Shown one piece after another: positions 26,473 through 34,664 of a stretch of DNA of 54,939 bases. Below the pieces are notes generated by a model. That model was not told the origin of the DNA, made no database searches, and saw only the letters and a list, made by a program, of their open reading frames with translations. The translations under genes were made by a program, and so were the position numbers. The DNA is from an uncultured Pseudanabaenaceae cyanobacterium (GTDB lineage: Bacteria; Cyanobacteriota; Cyanobacteriia; PCC-9006; JAAUQQ01): the NCBI GenBank assembly GCA_938021205.1, contig CALIGI010000075.1, positions 1-54,939 on the forward strand. The letters run 5' to 3'. The first letter of the stretch is position 1. Each line of letters begins with the position of its first letter.

Positions 26473-27447
26473 CTGGATTGCTCGTAATAGGAAGTCGAAC
26501 AGGCCAAAGAAAGGGAAGCAACTGGACTAGAAGTTGAGATTGTGAGCAGGTGATTGGAGGCAAACTGTGGCGATCAAGTTTGTCCACAAATATAGATTCA
26601 AGTTCGTCATCAAAAAATCCGAAATAAAATAGAAATTGATCAGATAAATTTGAGTTAAGCAATTTTTTTTGATCCGTCTTACTGCCTAGAAAAAAACTAG
26701 AATATCGGCTAGTTTTAATCTGCATCTATCAGCAAAATGGCTTTGTTGTATGCTTTTTTAAGTTATTTTATAGATTAATTCTTGTTGGAAATTTATTTTT
26801 CAATGCTATAAATTCGAAGATGCTTGGAATTTTTCTTGTCTTTTGTTGCGTTAAATATGCTTCGGTGTAAATGGCCGTTTTTTATTTTTCTTGTCTTGAT
26901 TAAATTTTTGTACAGTACGAATTTATATGGTTGAATATTTTATGTTCACTTCCTCTTAAAAAAAGAGCCAAATATTTGTCACTTTGCCAGATCTTCTTCT
27001 GAGGTGAAATAAATTCTCGTTTGACTGCCACTGTGCTTTGGGGAGATTGAGCTCATCTCATCACGATTTCTCCCCATGAGCGGTTCTAGACTCCGCAATT
27101 TTTCTATCCGTAAGCCTGCGTTAAAAACTCCTCTTAGAGCAAGTCTATGGCTGGAAAAAATCGTGGTGAGTCCTGAGCAGGTTATCTGGGGAATGGGAGG
27201 GAGATCGTCTGGTCTGCTTTTTCGAGTGAAAATGACTAACTTTTCAGATTGAAACCTAGGGAAAATCCCGAGTCGGTTGTTCCGTTACATCACCTGCAGC
27301 AATCGGCGCAGCTCTAGCACTTGTTGCGAGGCGATCGCCCCAACTCAGCCCTTAAGATCACAATACCTCAAGCCCCCCCAGCGCTCTTGTTGGACAGTCC
27401 CCCTAGGCAACCCCACGCCACCTGCCAAAATCTTTTGGCTCTTTGCA
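26473..27447. other. AT-rich divergent spacer
   Basis: About 975 bases between the lectin gene (minus) and the small membrane protein gene (plus), very AT-rich from 26560 to 27000. No gene, repeat or RNA family recognised. It should contain divergent promoters. The in-frame extension 27277-27447 ahead of the plus-strand gene reads poorly as protein and is not included in it. Confidence 0.5.
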
Positions 27448-27933
27448 ATGACCTCTGACTCGTCTTCCCGTGCGATTCGTTTTGACCCGTTTCTCAGTCG
27501 CTTGCTCAACCGCATGCCTGGGAGTGTGGTCGAAAGCTTCACTGATGCTCAGCTAGAAGCACTCCGCTCTGCAATGGTCAACCCTGAGCGTCATAAGTTA
27601 GACATTCGTTTGTCCATTCCCATACCTTTTAAGCGTTTCTATCTAGTCTTTCTGGCTGGGCCTGAGCGTCGTTCTAAAGCACGTCGCCTCAACGATGGCT
27701 TTCGCCTCTGGACACCTGCTAATACTATGTTCTTGCTGCTCTTGCTGTCTAGCTTGGCTGTGACATTGTATAACGGCTTCTACCTGGCTAGTTCCTTGAC
27801 ACCTTCGGTTTCAGCCGAGCAATCTCACCCCACTGCTCTACCTTGGATTGAGGCAGAAAAAGACTGCACCGGTAAGTATCGCGATTGGAAAAATGGTCTC
27901 TGCTTCGATTCAGACCATAGCCCGGATTTTTGA
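27448..27933 (+). CDS. Hypothetical single-pass membrane protein with periplasmic Cys pair
   Basis: 161 residues from the ATG at 27448 (the frame opens further upstream, but the sequence there has no protein character). A soluble N-terminal part (~1-95; FTDAQLEALRSAM, KLDIRLSIPIPFKRFYLV) is followed by one transmembrane helix (~100-122) and a short C-terminal tail with two Cys flanking KYRDWKNGL. The tail would be periplasmic, so the Cys could form a disulfide. The first part resembles a motif I associate with small proteins beside polysaccharide or adaptor genes, but I cannot name a family. It is convergent with the HlyD-like gene (161-base gap). Confidence 0.6.
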   Translation: MTSDSSSRAIRFDPFLSRLLNRMPGSVVESFTDAQLEALRSAMVNPERHKLDIRLSIPIPFKRFYLVFLAGPERRSKARRLNDGFRLWTPANTMFLLLLLSSLAVTLYNGFYLASSLTPSVSAEQSHPTALPWIEAEKDCTGKYRDWKNGLCFDSDHSPDF

Positions 27934-28094
27934 TTGAGTTGAATCGGGGTGGCACTTTCTCAGTAGTCAAGGCTTGGACATGGTGTGTCTGGGCCTTTAC
28001 TTTGGCTCCTGCACGGAATCTAAGACTACATTTCAATTACTTCACCCCAAATATTCTGAGGGTGCAGGTCTTAGTTGGGCAGGGTTGTATTTCC

Positions 28095-29387
28095 CTAGGA
28101 TTTGACCAATATTTCTACTTGGGCAATTTGTCCCACGTTACAAAAGGCGGCGGCACTATCTACCGCAGAAGTGAGTTGTTCAGGCTCGTTGAGTTCGATG
28201 CGTAACTGGGCGACTTGCTTCTCGGTCAAGTTGGGCGGATTGATGGCGCTGTCCTGGCCTAGGTCTTGGACGCCTGTGAGGCGCGATCGCACCGTGGCTA
28301 CCTTGCCGCTCAATTCCAATTCGCCATTGTAGAGTTTGATTTTGGCGGTGCTGCCTAAGTTCACGCGGGGTAGGTCATCCACGCTGACGAAGGCATCTAC
28401 CCATAGCTGCTCACAGTTGAGCAAGCGCACCATTGGCTGACCTGTCGTGACCTGCTCTTCTGGCCCCACCAGGACTTCCCAGATGACACCGGGAAAAGGA
28501 GGTTTGAGGGGATGGTCTTGGTGTTTGGGATCAATCTTGGCCTGGGAGATCGCGGCTTCCCTGGCAGCGATGCGATCGTGGGTTTCATTGATCTGTCGCT
28601 GGATGTCCTGCACCGCTAGCTGCTCCTGGCTCACGCTGGGATAGGGGGGCAGGAGTTGAATGGCCTGTTGCTGAATGCTGTTTAGTTCAATGCGCTTATT
28701 TTCCACTTCAATTTCGGCTTGCTGCACGGCCTGTTGGCTAATGGTCCAGTTTTGAGAAGTTTCCTCTACTTGCTGGAGGGGAATAGCTCCTTGTTCTGCC
28801 AGGGGCAATAGGCGTTCAAAGCTGATTCTAGCTAGGGCCGCTTCTTCCCTGGCTGTTTGGAGACGAATCTGGGCTTGACGGACGCCTTGACTGGCGAGCT
28901 GGATGCTGGACTGGTATTGCAGCTGTTGAGATTGATAGTCGTGGTATGCCCTGGAGGGGGCAATGTTACGGTTTTGCTGGCCGAGCTGCTGGGTTAAATT
29001 GTCGAGACGCGATCGCTCCACCGCCATTTCATAGGTTGCATCTCGGAGCCAAGGATCTAGGTCTGGATTAATGATTTGTGCTAAGGCGGTGGCCATCTCT
29101 ATGGGTTGCCCTGAACGGAGTTCGTCGAGCATCATGACCTGCCCTTCAATGGGAGAAGTTAAGGTCACGATTTTGCCATTGATAAAGGCTTCTGTTGCAA
29201 CAACCGAATGGATACGAGTCAGCGCTAAGCGGCTCCCCCAAATTGCAAGATTTAGACCTGCAATAAACAACAAAATACGCAGCAAAAAGAGCGAAATATC
29301 TTTGGCTTGAATACTCCGAGATTGAGGAATTAAAAGTCCCCCAATGTCTTCTTCTCCTGCTCCGCTGATGTTTTGGGTGGTGGTCAT
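28095..29387 (-). CDS. HlyD-like membrane-fusion (periplasmic adaptor) protein
   Basis: 430 residues: a cytoplasmic N-terminus, one membrane helix (~31-55), a half-lipoyl motif (SPIEGQVMMLDELRSGQPI, ~74-92), a long helical hairpin (~115-300, Gln/Glu-rich), the second half-lipoyl (PGVIWEVLVGPEEQVTTGQP) and a C-terminal beta-barrel (STAKIKLYNG). Members bridge an inner-membrane transporter to an outer-membrane channel. No ABC, RND or TolC gene is adjacent. In Thermosynechococcus a HlyD-like protein (XcsB, from memory) is required for extracellular cellulose accumulation with the synthase XcsA. With the PilZ synthase 3 kb away this is an attractive role. Secretion of the RTX glucanases is the alternative. 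Confidence 0.85.
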   Translation of the reverse strand: MTTTQNISGAGEEDIGGLLIPQSRSIQAKDISLFLLRILLFIAGLNLAIWGSRLALTRIHSVVATEAFINGKIVTLTSPIEGQVMMLDELRSGQPIEMATALAQIINPDLDPWLRDATYEMAVERSRLDNLTQQLGQQNRNIAPSRAYHDYQSQQLQYQSSIQLASQGVRQAQIRLQTAREEAALARISFERLLPLAEQGAIPLQQVEETSQNWTISQQAVQQAEIEVENKRIELNSIQQQAIQLLPPYPSVSQEQLAVQDIQRQINETHDRIAAREAAISQAKIDPKHQDHPLKPPFPGVIWEVLVGPEEQVTTGQPMVRLLNCEQLWVDAFVSVDDLPRVNLGSTAKIKLYNGELELSGKVATVRSRLTGVQDLGQDSAINPPNLTEKQVAQLRIELNEPEQLTSAVDSAAAFCNVGQIAQVEILVKS

Positions 29388-29838
29388 TGAAGTTGACCTG
29401 AGAAAGGCAAGAGTCTCTATTAGCTTGCCATGGACAAAACTCTTTTTACAGGTGAGCTTATACGTAACTTGAATACCTGTCTTTATTGCTAGCGCTAAGA
29501 CCTTGAAATCTGTGATCTAGCTAGTTTTACGGATTTTAGCCTGCGGTTTTTGGCTGGACTTCAAGCCCCAAAACTGAGTGATTTAAATCGTTGATCTAGC
29601 GGAGTGACCCAGAGTCTTTCTTTGACGGTCAAATATATGTAGCCTGCTTTTTCCTGTGAGTCTTCTCGGTAGCAAATGTCTTCCTGAATCGCCTAGAAAC
29701 ATGGCCTACGGACGAATACAGAGGCTGCTTTAGGTCTTTGATGATTCTCTCCTGAGTTTTGGGCGAGTTTCCCCAGAATACAATTTCCGTAGTGAGACCT
29801 ATAGCTATAGCTTCTATTTTGGGCCAAATATTCTGAGC
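29388..29838. other. Intergenic spacer, nothing recognised
   Basis: 451 bases between two minus-strand genes. No coding frame, repeat or RNA seen. It should carry the promoter of the HlyD-like gene. Confidence 0.45.
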
Positions 29839-31053
29839 TCACTGGGCAAGTGGAGCCGATGGGAGGCTGGCTTCGAGCCAGTAAGTCTCCATTTCACCCT
29901 TGCCTTTGACTGGAATGGCTCCACGGGAAATAAGCTGAAATTTGCCGGTTATAACTTGATACACTGCATCACTTACCTGGATCTTTCCCGGTTCGCCGTA
30001 TAGTTCCATGCGGCTGGCGACATTCACTGTATCTCCCCAAAGGTCGTAGGATAGGCGCTTGAGGCCAATGACCCCGCCTATCACGGGACCGCGATGAATG
30101 CCGATGCGTAATTGCAACGGCTCTCCATCGGGGGTGGTGAATTGTTCCATGCTAGTTTGCATCGCTAAGGCCATATGGGCGATGGCTTCGCTGTGGTCAG
30201 GCCGAAATTCTGGAATGCCCCCAGCCACCATGTAAGCATCACCAATGGTTTTGATTTTCTCCAGACCGTAGGCTTCGGCCAGTTGGTCAAAGCAAGAAAA
30301 GATTTGGTTGAGCAGGTTTACTAGGACTTGGGGAGGGGCACAGCTGGCTAAGGTGGTGAAGTTGGCGATGTCGGCAAATAGAATTGTGGTCGACTCAAAA
30401 AAATCTGCGACGACATGGCTGGTAAGGCTAGCGTCCAGGGGAGTATGGGTGAGGCGATCGGCGATGGGGGCAGGCAAAAGATTGTGGAGGAGAGCCTTAG
30501 TGCGAGCTTGCTCTTGGCGAAGATGTTGGTTGCGCTGGGCGAGCTGGCGTTGCAAGCGACTAATCTCGAGCTGATGACTTACCCTGGCGCAGACTTCATC
30601 GGTTTGGAAGGGCTTCGTGATGTAATCTGCTGCTCCCATTTGAAAGGCTCTCACCTTGTCACTCGTTTCTTGCAGGGCCGTTAGAAAGATGACCGGTATG
30701 TCCCGGGTTGGGGGAGCAGATTTGAGCTGCTGACACAGGTCATAGCCATTCATGTCCGGTATCATTACGTCTAGCATGATCAGCTCAGGGAGCTGTTGTT
30801 GCACGGCTTCTAGGGCCATGGCACTGCTGGTGGCTTGGCAGACGCAGTAACCTTTATCCTCCAGGATGGTGGATAGAAGTTTCAGACTATAGGCCTTGTC
30901 GTCCACTAGCAGGATGCTACCTGGGGCTGTGCGATCGCCTGTCGGCTTGTCGGAGGGGCGATCGCCAAGTGGATTTTGCGAATAGGCCGGAATAGCCGCG
31001 TTTGATTCTGGGTTAGAGAGTGAATCGGCGGTCAAGGGCCTAAAAATTAGCAA
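29839..31053 (-). CDS. Response regulator fused to class III adenylate cyclase
   Basis: 404 residues. The receiver domain (~45-165) has acidic pair D51/D52, phosphoacceptor D95 (IMLDVMIPDMNG), T125 and K147. A helical linker (~165-200) leads to a class III nucleotide cyclase domain (~215-395). Metal-binding Asp are D228 (FADIANFT) and D272 (GDAYMV). Substrate-selecting positions are K268 (KIKTIGDAY) and D337 (YDLWGD), the adenine-type pair; guanylate cyclases have Glu and Cys/Ser there. The transition-state residues N344 and R348 are present. So it should make cAMP when phosphorylated by an unknown histidine kinase. In cyanobacteria cAMP governs motility and other behaviours. Adjacent genes show no operon partner. 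Confidence 0.93.
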   Translation of the reverse strand: MLIFRPLTADSLSNPESNAAIPAYSQNPLGDRPSDKPTGDRTAPGSILLVDDKAYSLKLLSTILEDKGYCVCQATSSAMALEAVQQQLPELIMLDVMIPDMNGYDLCQQLKSAPPTRDIPVIFLTALQETSDKVRAFQMGAADYITKPFQTDEVCARVSHQLEISRLQRQLAQRNQHLRQEQARTKALLHNLLPAPIADRLTHTPLDASLTSHVVADFFESTTILFADIANFTTLASCAPPQVLVNLLNQIFSCFDQLAEAYGLEKIKTIGDAYMVAGGIPEFRPDHSEAIAHMALAMQTSMEQFTTPDGEPLQLRIGIHRGPVIGGVIGLKRLSYDLWGDTVNVASRMELYGEPGKIQVSDAVYQVITGKFQLISRGAIPVKGKGEMETYWLEASLPSAPLAQ

Positions 31054-31191
31054 TGGAGGCTATTAAACATTGACCGCTGATTTGGTCATAGTTGATAGAG
31101 CCGCGATCACAGCAAAATGTTCTTGGATGGGAAATCCAAATTTGCAGTTAGTTCTGAGGTGCCCCTGTGAACCCAGTAGAGGCTAGTCGGA

Positions 31192-31902
31192 TTAACGGCG
31201 CAGAATCACCATTTGGTCTCCGACCACGGGGTTACGGGCAATGGTTTTGCCTTGGGTGTCTTGGAGTTTGAGCTGCTGAAATTTTAAGCTGTCTCGTTGG
31301 TCCCAGAGGACGGAGGCGATCGCTTCTTGCTGTTCAGGTTCTAGTTGATACCAGCCACTATCCAGGGTGATGGTTAGCGCTTTGCCATTTTTGTTAGGAG
31401 CGAGGCTAGCAATAAAATTGCGGGAATCAGACTCTATCCCTATCGGAATGGCTTCAGCGATGGATTTTTCGAGTTGCTGTTGGAGTTTTTGATTTTTGCG
31501 TGCTTGGGGGCTAAGGGATTTTTGGGGAGCTTGGGCTGGAACTTCACTGGGCTCTGTTGTGGATGCGATCGCTGGAGATTTGGTGTTGGTTTCGCTGGAA
31601 TTCGCATTGCTGTTGTTTGCTTTGGCGCTAGAGACTGGCACCATGCCCATCTCAGCACTGGATGCGCTGGAACGAGGCTTGTTTGGCCTGGTCTGTTGGG
31701 TGGGGGATCTGTCAGGGGAACTCGTGGAAACAGCATCTTGGCGGCGAGTCTCGGGAGAGATGGGCTCGACAGCAGGGGGGCGGACCCGAGTTGAGGGTGT
31801 TGTTGTTGTTGTTGCTGTGGCCGATTCCTTTGTATTGATCGCAGCGTTCGCGTTTGTTTCGCCAGGTGCCGCTGATGGAGAGGGAGGGACCTGGCTAACT
31901 AC
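31192..31902 (-). CDS. -1-frame extension of the upstream membrane protein gene (possible frameshift product)
   Basis: Open for 236 codons from GTA at 31902, the first codon in the -1 frame after the slippery heptamer that ends the gene at 31899-33566. The first ~110 residues are Pro/Ser/Thr/Ala-rich like the end of the preceding frame. The C-terminal ~100 residues look folded (QLEKSIAEAIPIGI, LTITLDSGWYQLEPEQQEA). An in-frame ATG at 31650 would give a 152-residue protein, but no good ribosome binding site precedes it and 84 protein-like codons lie upstream, so fusion to the preceding gene (791 residues in total) is favoured. In the fusion this domain would be periplasmic. No family recognised. 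Confidence 0.6.
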   Translation of the reverse strand, partial: VVSQVPPSPSAAPGETNANAAINTKESATATTTTTPSTRVRPPAVEPISPETRRQDAVSTSSPDRSPTQQTRPNKPRSSASSAEMGMVPVSSAKANNSNANSSETNTKSPAIASTTEPSEVPAQAPQKSLSPQARKNQKLQQQLEKSIAEAIPIGIESDSRNFIASLAPNKNGKALTITLDSGWYQLEPEQQEAIASVLWDQRDSLKFQQLKLQDTQGKTIARNPVVGDQMVILRR

Positions 31903-31909
31903 TTTTTTT
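31861..31909 (-). promoter_or_regulatory. Candidate -1 programmed ribosomal frameshift signal
   Basis: On the minus strand the zero frame reads GAA AAA AAG TAG, so the heptamer A_AAA_AAG (31908-31902) is correctly phased and immediately precedes the stop. A 6-base spacer (31901-31896) leads to a perfect 7-bp stem, GCCAGGT (31895-31889) with ACCTGGC (31867-31861), around a 21-base loop. Slippery heptamer, 5-9 base spacer and stem-loop is the known layout of -1 frameshift sites such as dnaX. No strong Shine-Dalgarno-like stimulator is seen upstream. The A7 run could alternatively be a site of transcript slippage or of a one-base deletion. Confidence 0.6.
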
Positions 31910-33566
31910 CGCTGCGATCGCTAGGGTCGGTTTTGCTCTGGGCGATCGGTGCAGAAGCTGGTGCCGGTGCTGAGACTGGCGTTTTTGCTTCTGCCTGTGC
32001 AGTGGCTGCTGTGTTGTTCGGTGTTTTTATACCATCAGTAGGTTGGGATGGTACCGCAGCTTGGGGAGGATAGGGATAGGGAGCATAACCGCCATAAGGG
32101 GCCGTTTGGCCAACGGGTTGATCTTCCGCGCCCGGTTGGCTGGGAGTCGCTGGAGCGATACCGCCTGCGCTACCGGGATAGCCCGGTGGTGGATAGAAAT
32201 AAGGGGGATAAGGATAGGGGTAAGGATAGGCTCCCGGATTGGGGGCTTGTGCATCGGCTTCTTGCCCTGCTGCTCCAGTGGAGGGTTGGCCATAAACCGG
32301 TGGCGGATAGCCCGGAACGCCATAGCCACCGTAGGGATAGGGGCTGGCGGGAGGATTGGTGGCGGGATTGGTCGTGGGATTGGTGGCGGGATTGGTGGCG
32401 GGATTGGTGGTTGGATTAACTGGGGGAGCCGGATACGGGGATGACTTCGTATCAGCGCTGGGTCTTGCAGGCCGATTCAGCGGTGGAGCTTCACGGGGGG
32501 ATTCTTCGCCGAAGAAAGTGGCGGCGGAAACGCTCTTTTTTTCTGATTTACTGTTAACAGAACCAGCAGATGGGTCTGCTTTAGATGTCTTTTTTGAGCT
32601 GGAATTCGATTGCTTTGCATTGTCCGGACTAGCGTCTCTGCTCTGGACGAGCTTGCTATTGGAGGGATGCTGAGGCCTTTGAATGAGAGGCGTATCTGCA
32701 TTCTTGGCTTGGGAGCTGGGTCCAGATAGGGCGGAGGAGAGAGCTAGGAACAGGAAGACTAGAATTCCCACCAATAGCCCAGTGAGGCGGGTATTGGAAA
32801 TCCGCCGGACTTTTTTCGGTAAGGGAGCTTTGAGCTGATCTAAAAGGCCCCCCCATTTCTGCCAAGTGCCTTCGAAGCGTTCTTCAAGGTTTTCTTGAAT
32901 GGCAGCCGCTTCTGCCACATCGTTTTCGTTGGTTTTTCCCTCAAGCCATTCAGAAAAGCCCACTAGACCTTCGCCAGTTTCCCGCAGGAGCTTGCTGCCT
33001 GCGACCTTAGCCACGGAGCCGGTGCGCTTGAGGCCCTGGGGTAGGGCGAGTTTGCTTGATTTTGTGGGAACTAGCTCTGGTTTGTTCTTCCGGGTGGGGG
33101 TGCTTCTGTTGGGATTTCCCCGATTGGGTTGGGGATTGCTGGCTGGTTTCTGGGGGCGCTCTGTTCTTTGCTCACCCGTGGGTTGGCCTGTGGCTGATGC
33201 GGGTGTGGCTTTCCCAGAGGAAGGCGAATTTGTTGGGGCGTTGCGAGAGGTGGGGCTGGGGGGAGCAGGGCGATCGCCTTGACCGTCACGAGCCCCATCC
33301 GCATTGGGCATCACACCACCCGCCTGGGCCTCCACTTCCCCTTGGACAGCTTCCCCTTGGACAGACTCCGCTTGGACAGCCTCCCCTTGGACAGCCTCCG
33401 CTTGGTTAGATTCCACCTGGCCAGAATCTAGCGATGATGCTTCTTCGGTGGAGCTCGATGAGCCGACCTCTCCGGACGAGGTCGGCTCATTTCTAGGAGT
33501 TTGCTGCTCTTCAGGCATCGATGCCTCAGGGGAATGAGGGGCGGGAAGGGGATGGTCCTCTGGCAT
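31899..33566 (-). CDS. Low-complexity single-pass membrane protein (zero-frame product)
   Basis: 555 residues. An acidic Gln/Glu/Ser-rich N-terminus with tandem AVQGE-type repeats (~50-80), a basic Pro/Asn-rich stretch (~100-170), a short folded-looking region (~175-250; LVGFSEWLEG), one transmembrane helix (261-281) and a Pro-rich outer part with NPATNP repeats (~380-405) and a Tyr/Pro/Gly region. It ends in SDRSEKK on an A7 run followed by TAG. The 5' end is 30 bases from the divergent hydrolase start. Alternatively, translation may begin at 33518, where GAGG lies a few bases upstream of ATG, which is the better ribosome site. Family not recognised. The outer segment looks like a cell-wall-spanning spacer carrying the domain encoded in the -1 frame. 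Confidence 0.7.
   Translation of the reverse strand: MPEDHPLPAPHSPEASMPEEQQTPRNEPTSSGEVGSSSSTEEASSLDSGQVESNQAEAVQGEAVQAESVQGEAVQGEVEAQAGGVMPNADGARDGQGDRPAPPSPTSRNAPTNSPSSGKATPASATGQPTGEQRTERPQKPASNPQPNRGNPNRSTPTRKNKPELVPTKSSKLALPQGLKRTGSVAKVAGSKLLRETGEGLVGFSEWLEGKTNENDVAEAAAIQENLEERFEGTWQKWGGLLDQLKAPLPKKVRRISNTRLTGLLVGILVFLFLALSSALSGPSSQAKNADTPLIQRPQHPSNSKLVQSRDASPDNAKQSNSSSKKTSKADPSAGSVNSKSEKKSVSAATFFGEESPREAPPLNRPARPSADTKSSPYPAPPVNPTTNPATNPATNPTTNPATNPPASPYPYGGYGVPGYPPPVYGQPSTGAAGQEADAQAPNPGAYPYPYPYPPYFYPPPGYPGSAGGIAPATPSQPGAEDQPVGQTAPYGGYAPYPYPPQAAVPSQPTDGIKTPNNTAATAQAEAKTPVSAPAPASAPIAQSKTDPSDRSEKK
32350..32422. repeat. 12-bp tandem repeat inside the membrane protein gene
   Basis: About six copies of a GGATTGGTGGCG-type unit encode repeated TNPA on the minus strand. 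Copy number is probably variable, with length changes in multiples of four residues that keep the frame. Confidence 0.8.
33335..33422. repeat. 15-bp tandem repeat inside the membrane protein gene
   Basis: About five imperfect copies of a unit containing CTTGGACAGCCTCC encode AVQGE/AVQAE-type pentapeptides near the N-terminus on the minus strand. The 15-base period preserves the frame. Confidence 0.8.
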
Positions 33567-33596
33567 AATTTGCCGCAGGTATTGAGTTTCCCCATT

Positions 33597-34520
33597 ATGC
33601 GTCCATCACCGACCCAATTCCAAACCTTGCGGGGCGATCGCTATGGCTATGAAGTCCTGGACGACTTTGAGGGAGCAACCCCTGAAGCCCCACCGCTCCT
33701 GTTTGTTCATCCCATTGGTGTGGGGCTGTCCCGCCGGTTCTGGGATCGCTTCACGGAGGCTTGGCTAGCCCAAGCAGGAACCCCCGGCGGGGCTGGAAAT
33801 GTTATCTACAACCCCGACTTACTGGGCTGTGGCGAGAGTGACATGCCTTGTCGACCCTACCGACCCTTGGACTGGGCCAAGCAGCTCCAAGATTTCATCG
33901 AGAACGTGATTCAACGTCCGGCGATTGTCGTGGTCCAGGGGGCTTTATTCCCCGCTGCAATTGATCTGGTGAAGATTGCCCCCCAATCCGTCGCTGGACT
34001 GGTGCTGTCGGGGCCACCGGCTTGGCGGGTGATGACCGATGTGGCCTCTGAGCGCCAGCAAAACATCGCCTGGAGCCTGTTCAAATCTCCCTTGGGGGCC
34101 TTGTTCTATCGCTATGCCCGCCGTCGTAAGTTCCTCCAAGACTTTTCCCGAAAGCAACTCTTTGCCAGTGACTCCGCCATTGATGCGGCCTGGCTGGATC
34201 CCCTTGTGGAAGGAGCAAAGGATCCGGCCAGTCGCCATGCGGTGTTTGCGTTTTTGTCGCGCTTTTGGCAGCGGGGCTATGGGGATGATATTCGGGCCAT
34301 TGCCCAGCCGACTCAGGTGCTCTTTGGTCTGGAGGCTTCTAGTGTGAGCCGCTCGGGCAAGTCCGAGTCGCCGGAGGAGCGGTTGAAGATTTATTTAGAG
34401 GCGCTGCCAGCGGGGCAAGGGCAGTTGCTGCCGGGGCGTAATGTGTTGCCCTTTGAGGAGGCGGATGCGTTTTGTGAGGCGGTGGTGGGGTTTGTGCGAT
34501 CGCTTCGGGAGCTTGCATAG
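33597..34520 (+). CDS. Alpha/beta-hydrolase-fold protein with degenerate active site
   Basis: 307 residues from the ATG at 33597. The fold is shown by PLLFVHPIGVGLSRRFW (HG-loop analogue), VIYNPDLLGCGESD and the VVVQGALFPAAIDL strand-helix. In active members the last segment carries GxSxG with the nucleophile Ser; here the equivalent position reads Q-G-A-L-F, with Ala where Ser is expected. A cap domain (~165-235) and a late PTQVLFG strand follow. The His region near the C-terminus is not obvious. So a catalytically inactive or altered hydrolase is likely, perhaps a binding protein. It diverges from the membrane protein gene with only 30 bases between starts. Confidence 0.75.
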   Translation: MRPSPTQFQTLRGDRYGYEVLDDFEGATPEAPPLLFVHPIGVGLSRRFWDRFTEAWLAQAGTPGGAGNVIYNPDLLGCGESDMPCRPYRPLDWAKQLQDFIENVIQRPAIVVVQGALFPAAIDLVKIAPQSVAGLVLSGPPAWRVMTDVASERQQNIAWSLFKSPLGALFYRYARRRKFLQDFSRKQLFASDSAIDAAWLDPLVEGAKDPASRHAVFAFLSRFWQRGYGDDIRAIAQPTQVLFGLEASSVSRSGKSESPEERLKIYLEALPAGQGQLLPGRNVLPFEEADAFCEAVVGFVRSLRELA

Positions 34521-34664
34521 CAATTGCTCTCCTAGCCGCTTAGCACCGCAGTCAGATCGCTCAAGTTTGGCATTACAGTCTGACAGCGCACTGACAGCGA
34601 CAGACCTACAATAAAGCTGTGATTTTGGCCCTTGAGCCGAAGCTAAGTCGTTCTCCCGCTCCCC

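Noticed and set aside
31440..31736. 98-codon minus-strand frame overlapping the -1-frame extension
   Set aside because: In a different frame from the continuous extension; it begins mid-region and has no folded-looking part.
32043..32444. Plus-strand Gly/Trp/Arg-rich frames within the membrane protein gene
   Set aside because: They exist only because the minus-strand gene is Pro/Thr/Asn-repetitive and lacks plus-strand stops.
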